A stretch of 10,745 bases of DNA from Actinomycetes bacterium. GTDB taxonomy: Bacteria; Actinomycetota; Acidimicrobiia; Acidimicrobiales; RAAP-2. The notes under the pieces were generated by a model that was not told the origin of the DNA, searched no databases, and saw only the letters and a program-made list of their open reading frames with translations. Made by a program: the position numbers and the translations under genes. Below are positions 7,556-10,745 of this stretch, piece by piece (positions within the stretch are counted from its first letter, which is position 1; each line of letters opens with the position of its first letter). The stretch spans positions 3,017 through 13,761 of the forward strand of contig JAJYYT010000017.1 of NCBI GenBank assembly GCA_021800645.1. Reading direction: 5' to 3'.

Positions 7556-8906
7556 GGGGGTCGGCGGGCACGACCCCCGCGGGCGACCTCGTGCGGACCC
7601 GTCCTGGCACCCGGCGCCACAAGACGGCCACCCCGACGATCATGAGGGCGCCGCCGACGGCGCCCGCGACGAACGGCACCCACGGCGCGACGGCGAAGAG
7701 CTCGCCCCCCGCTGCTGCCGCGAGCGCCGTCGTGCCCGTCTGGCTTGCGGCGAACAGCCCCTGCACATGGCCATGGCGCCCCGGCGAGGTGCCCTCCCCG
7801 AGGAGCGACTGGGTCGCCGGCAGCGCGATCGCGAACCCCGCCGACTCCCAGATGCCCAGCACCATGAGGAGGACCACTCCTGGGACGAACGGGTAGCCAG
7901 CCAGGAAGCCGATCGTCCAGCACAGTGCAACGATGCCCAGCCATCGCCGGTCGAGGCGGTCCGCCAGCCAGCCAGCAAACCGCGACATGAGCGCGAAGGG
8001 GAAGGCGAACAGCGTCCAGCTGACGCCCACCTCCCAGGTCGCGGCGCCATGGCGCGTCATGAGCAGCGTCCAGCAGGACTCGTAGACGCCGTTCGTGACG
8101 CCGATGGTCGCCGACGCGAGGAGCGCTCCCCACACCGCGTGCTCCGCCGTCTTGCGACGGACGATCCTCCCGCTCCGCCGCACCCCGGGCTTGGGGGTGC
8201 TGACGCGGCCAGCCGCCCCGTCCCCCTCACCCGAGGGCTCCTCGTCGTCGACCGTGCCTCTAAGCGCGTGCTCCTGCGCTCCGGCCATCTTCCCCACCAT
8301 GTCCGCGCTGCGGCTCGCGGCGAGGACCGGGACCACGGCGGCGACGGAGGCGACCCCGCCTGCGAGGAACAGCCAGGGCATGGCGCCGACCCCCGCAAGG
8401 CTCCCGAGCACAGGACCAACCGCGAGGCCGGCCAGCTCGGCCCCGTAGACGCGCCCGGTCGCACGGCCGCGGTAGGCGAGCGGGAGCGCCCGAGCCAGCA
8501 TCGCGAGCGCCGCCACCATCGACGCGCCGGCGCCCGCGCCCTGGAGCGCGCGGTAGGCGACGTCCAGCGCAGCGGCGCCCGGTAGGAGGAAGAGGAAGCT
8601 GCCTGCCGCGTACACGCACAGGCCGCCCACGAGGACCGGGAGCCGCCCGACGCGGTCCGAGATCCGGCCTGCGCCATACTGGAAGACGAACGCTGCGGCG
8701 AAGTAGGCGCCCATCACCGCGCCGACGATCGCGTCGGAGCCCCCGTGCGCTTTCACGTAGAGGGGCAGCAGCGGCAGGATCGCCCCCGCCCCCGCCCACT
8801 GCAGGACGACGGCGAGCGAGAGCGAGCGCACGAAGCCTGCGGCACCGGGCGGGAACGATCCTTGGGTCTTGGACGCACCGGCACGCAGCTCCCAGGAGAC
8901 GTCCAT
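7548..8906 (-). CDS. MFS transporter, drug-efflux type
   Basis: This 452-aa product has the 12-helix layout of the major facilitator superfamily. Motif A appears after helix 2 as GRISDRVGRL (80-89) and again in the second half as GWLADRLDRR (312-321). AGLAVGPVLGSLAG (159-172) resembles the helix-5 motif C of proton-driven antiporters, which supports an export role. A long hydrophilic central loop (about 197-258), rich in Asp/Glu then Arg/Lys, joins the two halves and is longer than usual. The N-terminus to about residue 24 is hydrophilic. ATG at 8906 is the first in-frame start with a weak purine stretch before it. The next genes on the strand are an O-methyltransferase and a Fur-family regulator. 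Substrate unknown. Confidence 0.92.
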   Translation of the reverse strand: MDVSWELRAGASKTQGSFPPGAAGFVRSLSLAVVLQWAGAGAILPLLPLYVKAHGGSDAIVGAVMGAYFAAAFVFQYGAGRISDRVGRLPVLVGGLCVYAAGSFLFLLPGAAALDVAYRALQGAGAGASMVAALAMLARALPLAYRGRATGRVYGAELAGLAVGPVLGSLAGVGAMPWLFLAGGVASVAAVVPVLAASRSADMVGKMAGAQEHALRGTVDDEEPSGEGDGAAGRVSTPKPGVRRSGRIVRRKTAEHAVWGALLASATIGVTNGVYESCWTLLMTRHGAATWEVGVSWTLFAFPFALMSRFAGWLADRLDRRWLGIVALCWTIGFLAGYPFVPGVVLLMVLGIWESAGFAIALPATQSLLGEGTSPGRHGHVQGLFAASQTGTTALAAAAGGELFAVAPWVPFVAGAVGGALMIVGVAVLWRRVPGRVRTRSPAGVVPADPQG

Positions 8907-9036
8907 CCGCCCATCATGCCTGCCGCGCTCTACGGGCCGGCATTCCCGAGCTCGCCCGGGGAGCCGAAGGTGCAGGCGGTACGCTCGGACGCGCCGTTGG
9001 TGCGCACGAGACGACGCCGGCGCAGCTCCGGCGCCC

Positions 9037-9044
9037 GGGAGGGA
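9037..9044 (+). promoter_or_regulatory. Ribosome-binding site of the M48 peptidase gene
   Basis: GGGAGGGA ends two bases before ATG at 9047, with its GGAGG core 4 nt from the start. It decides this start over later ones. The rest of the 140-bp divergent gap (8907-9046) shows only a weak TACGCT -10-like hexamer at 8980-8985 without a fitting -35. Confidence 0.65.
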
Positions 9045-9046
9045 CG

Positions 9047-10060
9047 ATGACCATCGAGACGTCGTACCGCTACGAGCAGATCAGCCCGAAGGCCTACGAG
9101 CATCCTGCGGACCGCGCCGCCACCTCCGCGCTCCACGCCGTGCCGCTGCTCGACACGGTGATCAAGCGCCTCATCGATCTCGGCCACGAGAAGCGGCTTC
9201 GCCAGGTCGTCCTCGGCAACGCGCTGAAGGTGGGTCCCGAGCAGCTGGAGGAGGTCTGGCGACGCTACGTCCAGGCGATCACGATCCTCGACGTGCCCTA
9301 CGTGCCCGACCTCTACGTCTACAACCAGGCCGAGGTCAACGCGATGACCTTCGGCGCCAACAAGCCGATCGTGGTCGTGAATTCCTCGCTCGTCTCGGGC
9401 TACACGATCGACGAGGTCCAGACGGTGCTTGCGCACGAGACCGGCCACGTGCTCTCCGAGCACTACTACTACACGACCGCCCTCGTGCTGCTCGGCCAGT
9501 TCCTGAACGGCGCGCTCCCGAAGTCGCTGCTGCTCGGGCTGCCCGCGCGGGCCGTCTACTACGCCCTCTTGGAGTGGTCCCGCGCGGCCGAGCTGTCCGC
9601 GGACCGCGCAGCCGCGCTCGTGCGCGCCGACCCGCTCGACCCTTGCCGGGTGATGATGCGCCTCGCAGGCGGTGCGCTCCCCGGCATGAACTTCGAGGCC
9701 TTCTTGAAGCAAGCGACCGAGTACCACGGCGAGGACGACCTCTTCTCACGACACGCGCGCTTCTGGGCGGAGCTCCAGCGGAACCACCCGTTCGCGGTGC
9801 GACGCGTGAAGGAGCTCGTCGACTGGGTCCAGACGGGCGACTACGACCGCATCCGCGCGGGGTCGTACCCGCGCCGCGGCCACGAACCGCCGCCGTCGGC
9901 GGAATTCGAGGCGGCGGTCGCCGCGTACCGCGTCAAGTTCTCGGCGTTCCTCGAGCGCACCGCCGGCGACGTGCAGCGTCTCGGTCGCCAGTTCGCCGAC
10001 TGGCTGAAGACCCGTGCGCCGGGCGGCGCGGGACCGGTGCACGAGCCCGACGAGGATTGA
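9047..10060 (+). CDS. M48-family zinc metallopeptidase
   Basis: The 337-aa protein carries the gluzincin signature HETGH (130-134), whose two His bind zinc and whose Glu is catalytic. The third ligand is in EWSRAAELSADRA (166-178), most likely Glu172 followed by Asp176, the usual E-x-x-A-D-R block of M48 (HtpX/Ste24-like) peptidases. A family-typical N-A-M-T/A-F-G-like segment (98-103, NAMTFG) precedes the active site. Unlike HtpX, it has no N-terminal membrane helices or signal peptide; the only hydrophobic stretch is about 144-165, between the two zinc blocks. It therefore looks cytoplasmic or membrane-peripheral. The C-terminal ~140 residues are charged and helical, ending acidic (HEPDED). 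Substrate unknown. It diverges from the MFS gene and converges on the permease-like gene. Confidence 0.9.
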   Translation: MTIETSYRYEQISPKAYEHPADRAATSALHAVPLLDTVIKRLIDLGHEKRLRQVVLGNALKVGPEQLEEVWRRYVQAITILDVPYVPDLYVYNQAEVNAMTFGANKPIVVVNSSLVSGYTIDEVQTVLAHETGHVLSEHYYYTTALVLLGQFLNGALPKSLLLGLPARAVYYALLEWSRAAELSADRAAALVRADPLDPCRVMMRLAGGALPGMNFEAFLKQATEYHGEDDLFSRHARFWAELQRNHPFAVRRVKELVDWVQTGDYDRIRAGSYPRRGHEPPPSAEFEAAVAAYRVKFSAFLERTAGDVQRLGRQFADWLKTRAPGGAGPVHEPDED

Positions 10061-10155
10061 ACCGGCGCGAAGCCGCCCGCGGGCCCCGCTCGGCGCTCTC
10101 GCTCTCCCCCTCTCACGGCTTGGCCACGGACGTGCGCTCGGCTCAGCCTCGTGCC

Positions 10156-10745
10156 TCACCCGGAGGCATGCTCGCCACCTTCGTGCACGAGTGGCGTCCA
10201 GGGCTTCTCGGTCTCCGGCACCGGGGCGAGCGGGCGGCCTTCGCTGAGCGCGATGTGGAGCTCGCGCAGCTCGTCAGTCTCGAAGGCGCTGTAGACAGAC
10301 CAGACGAAGGAGAGCAGCGCGATACCGATCACGATCGAGTGGTCCCAGGGGAAGCGCACGGTCGGCGCGGACACGACCTTCGGGCTCACGAAGCTCACGC
10401 CGAGGCTCCCGTAGTACGACATGAGGAACATCGCGAGCACAAAGAAGATGAACCACCAGGACGCGTTGACGTGCCTGCGTCCCTCCTCGTTCGAAAGCAG
10501 CCAGGTCGCGACCGTGACGAGCACGAGGGTCACGGTGAGGAACGTGAAGTACGTCCCGAAGGTCCACGAGCCGTGGATCGGAAGTGTCCCGCTGCGCAGC
10601 ACCCAGCCGCCCTTCGCGGCGATCCACACCCAGGCGGCGAGCAAGGCGAGCCGAGGGTGAGCCCCTGGCTCGTGGACATGAACCCCTTGGCGGGCGCGTA
10701 GTACATGAGGTACATGGCGATGGACAGCATCACGAACGTCACGAC
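10156..10745 (-). CDS. C-terminal part of a multi-pass membrane protein, probably an APC-type permease; frame broken near 10650
   Basis: From 10644 down to the stop at 10156, one frame gives about 162 residues with membrane segments around GTYFTFLTVTLVLVTVATWLL, WWFIFFVLAMFLMSYYGSLG and IVIGIALLSFVWSVYSAF, then a hydrophilic tail. The RFPWDHSIVIGIALLSFVWSV region resembles the last helix of some amino-acid permeases (APC superfamily); this is from memory and uncertain. From the window edge to about 10655 a different frame is membrane-protein-like (MLSIAMYLMYYAPAKGFM, then TSQGLTLG) and turns into Cys/Arg/Ser-rich non-protein-like text afterwards. Joining the two needs one extra base near 10645-10655, so either a real frameshift or a sequence error is present. 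The true start lies beyond the right edge. Confidence 0.6.
   Translation of the reverse strand, partial: RDVRDAVHRHVPHVLRARQGVHVHEPGAHPRLALLAAWVWIAAKGGWVLRSGTLPIHGSWTFGTYFTFLTVTLVLVTVATWLLSNEEGRRHVNASWWFIFFVLAMFLMSYYGSLGVSFVSPKVVSAPTVRFPWDHSIVIGIALLSFVWSVYSAFETDELRELHIALSEGRPLAPVPETEKPWTPLVHEGGEHASG

Noticed and set aside
10061..10155. Terminator in the gap between the M48 gene and the permease-like gene
   Set aside because: Only AAGCCG and CGGCTT arms more than 40 bases apart and a loopless GCCCGCGGGC were seen; no convincing hairpin.

Overview
The window is GC-rich throughout, with C/G-ending codons, several GTG starts and closely packed genes. The kdp gene order with a tiny kdpF, the DUF6186-like small protein and a candidate leaderless promoter together suggest a high-GC actinobacterium (Actinomycetota), perhaps an uncultured lineage. 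That placement is an inference; there is no rRNA or other marker gene here.

Left half (about 1-4770, minus strand): a complete high-affinity potassium pump operon, read from high to low coordinates. It begins with a 27-residue membrane mini-ORF (4684-4767), then kdpF (4598-4687), kdpA (2837-4585), kdpB (735-2840) and kdpC (78-665). Genes are coupled by ATGA and GTGA overlaps, except at kdpB-kdpC, where the gap is filled by five consecutive 14-bp repeat units. The pump's signature motifs are intact: four KdpA filter loops and the KdpB DKTGT, TGES and GDGTNDAP motifs. kdpD and kdpE are not in the window; a plus-strand fragment ending at 29 has a tail that could belong to a response regulator. 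Downstream of kdpC the operon faces that fragment.

Middle (4768-5575, plus strand): an 86-bp divergent control region with repeated TTGA(C/T) elements separates kdp from two overlapping genes for small membrane proteins (176 and 64 aa). The second resembles the DUF6186 family.

Right middle (5676-8906, minus strand): an MFS efflux-type transporter, a SAM-dependent O-methyltransferase, a Fur-family metalloregulator and a four-helix membrane protein follow each other with gaps of 54, 45 and 90 bp. The first three could be one transcription unit.

Right end: a soluble-looking M48-family metallopeptidase (9047-10060, plus) diverges from the MFS gene and converges on the 3' part of a multi-pass membrane protein (10156-10745, minus), possibly an APC amino-acid permease, which appears frameshifted near 10650.

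I found no rRNA, tRNA, CRISPR array, insertion sequence or phage gene. Most of the window is ordinary chromosome. The points most worth a second look are the 14-bp repeat at the kdpC start, the kdpF-preceding mini-ORF, the repeated elements in the divergent promoter region, and extensions of KdpA and KdpB at their shared junction.
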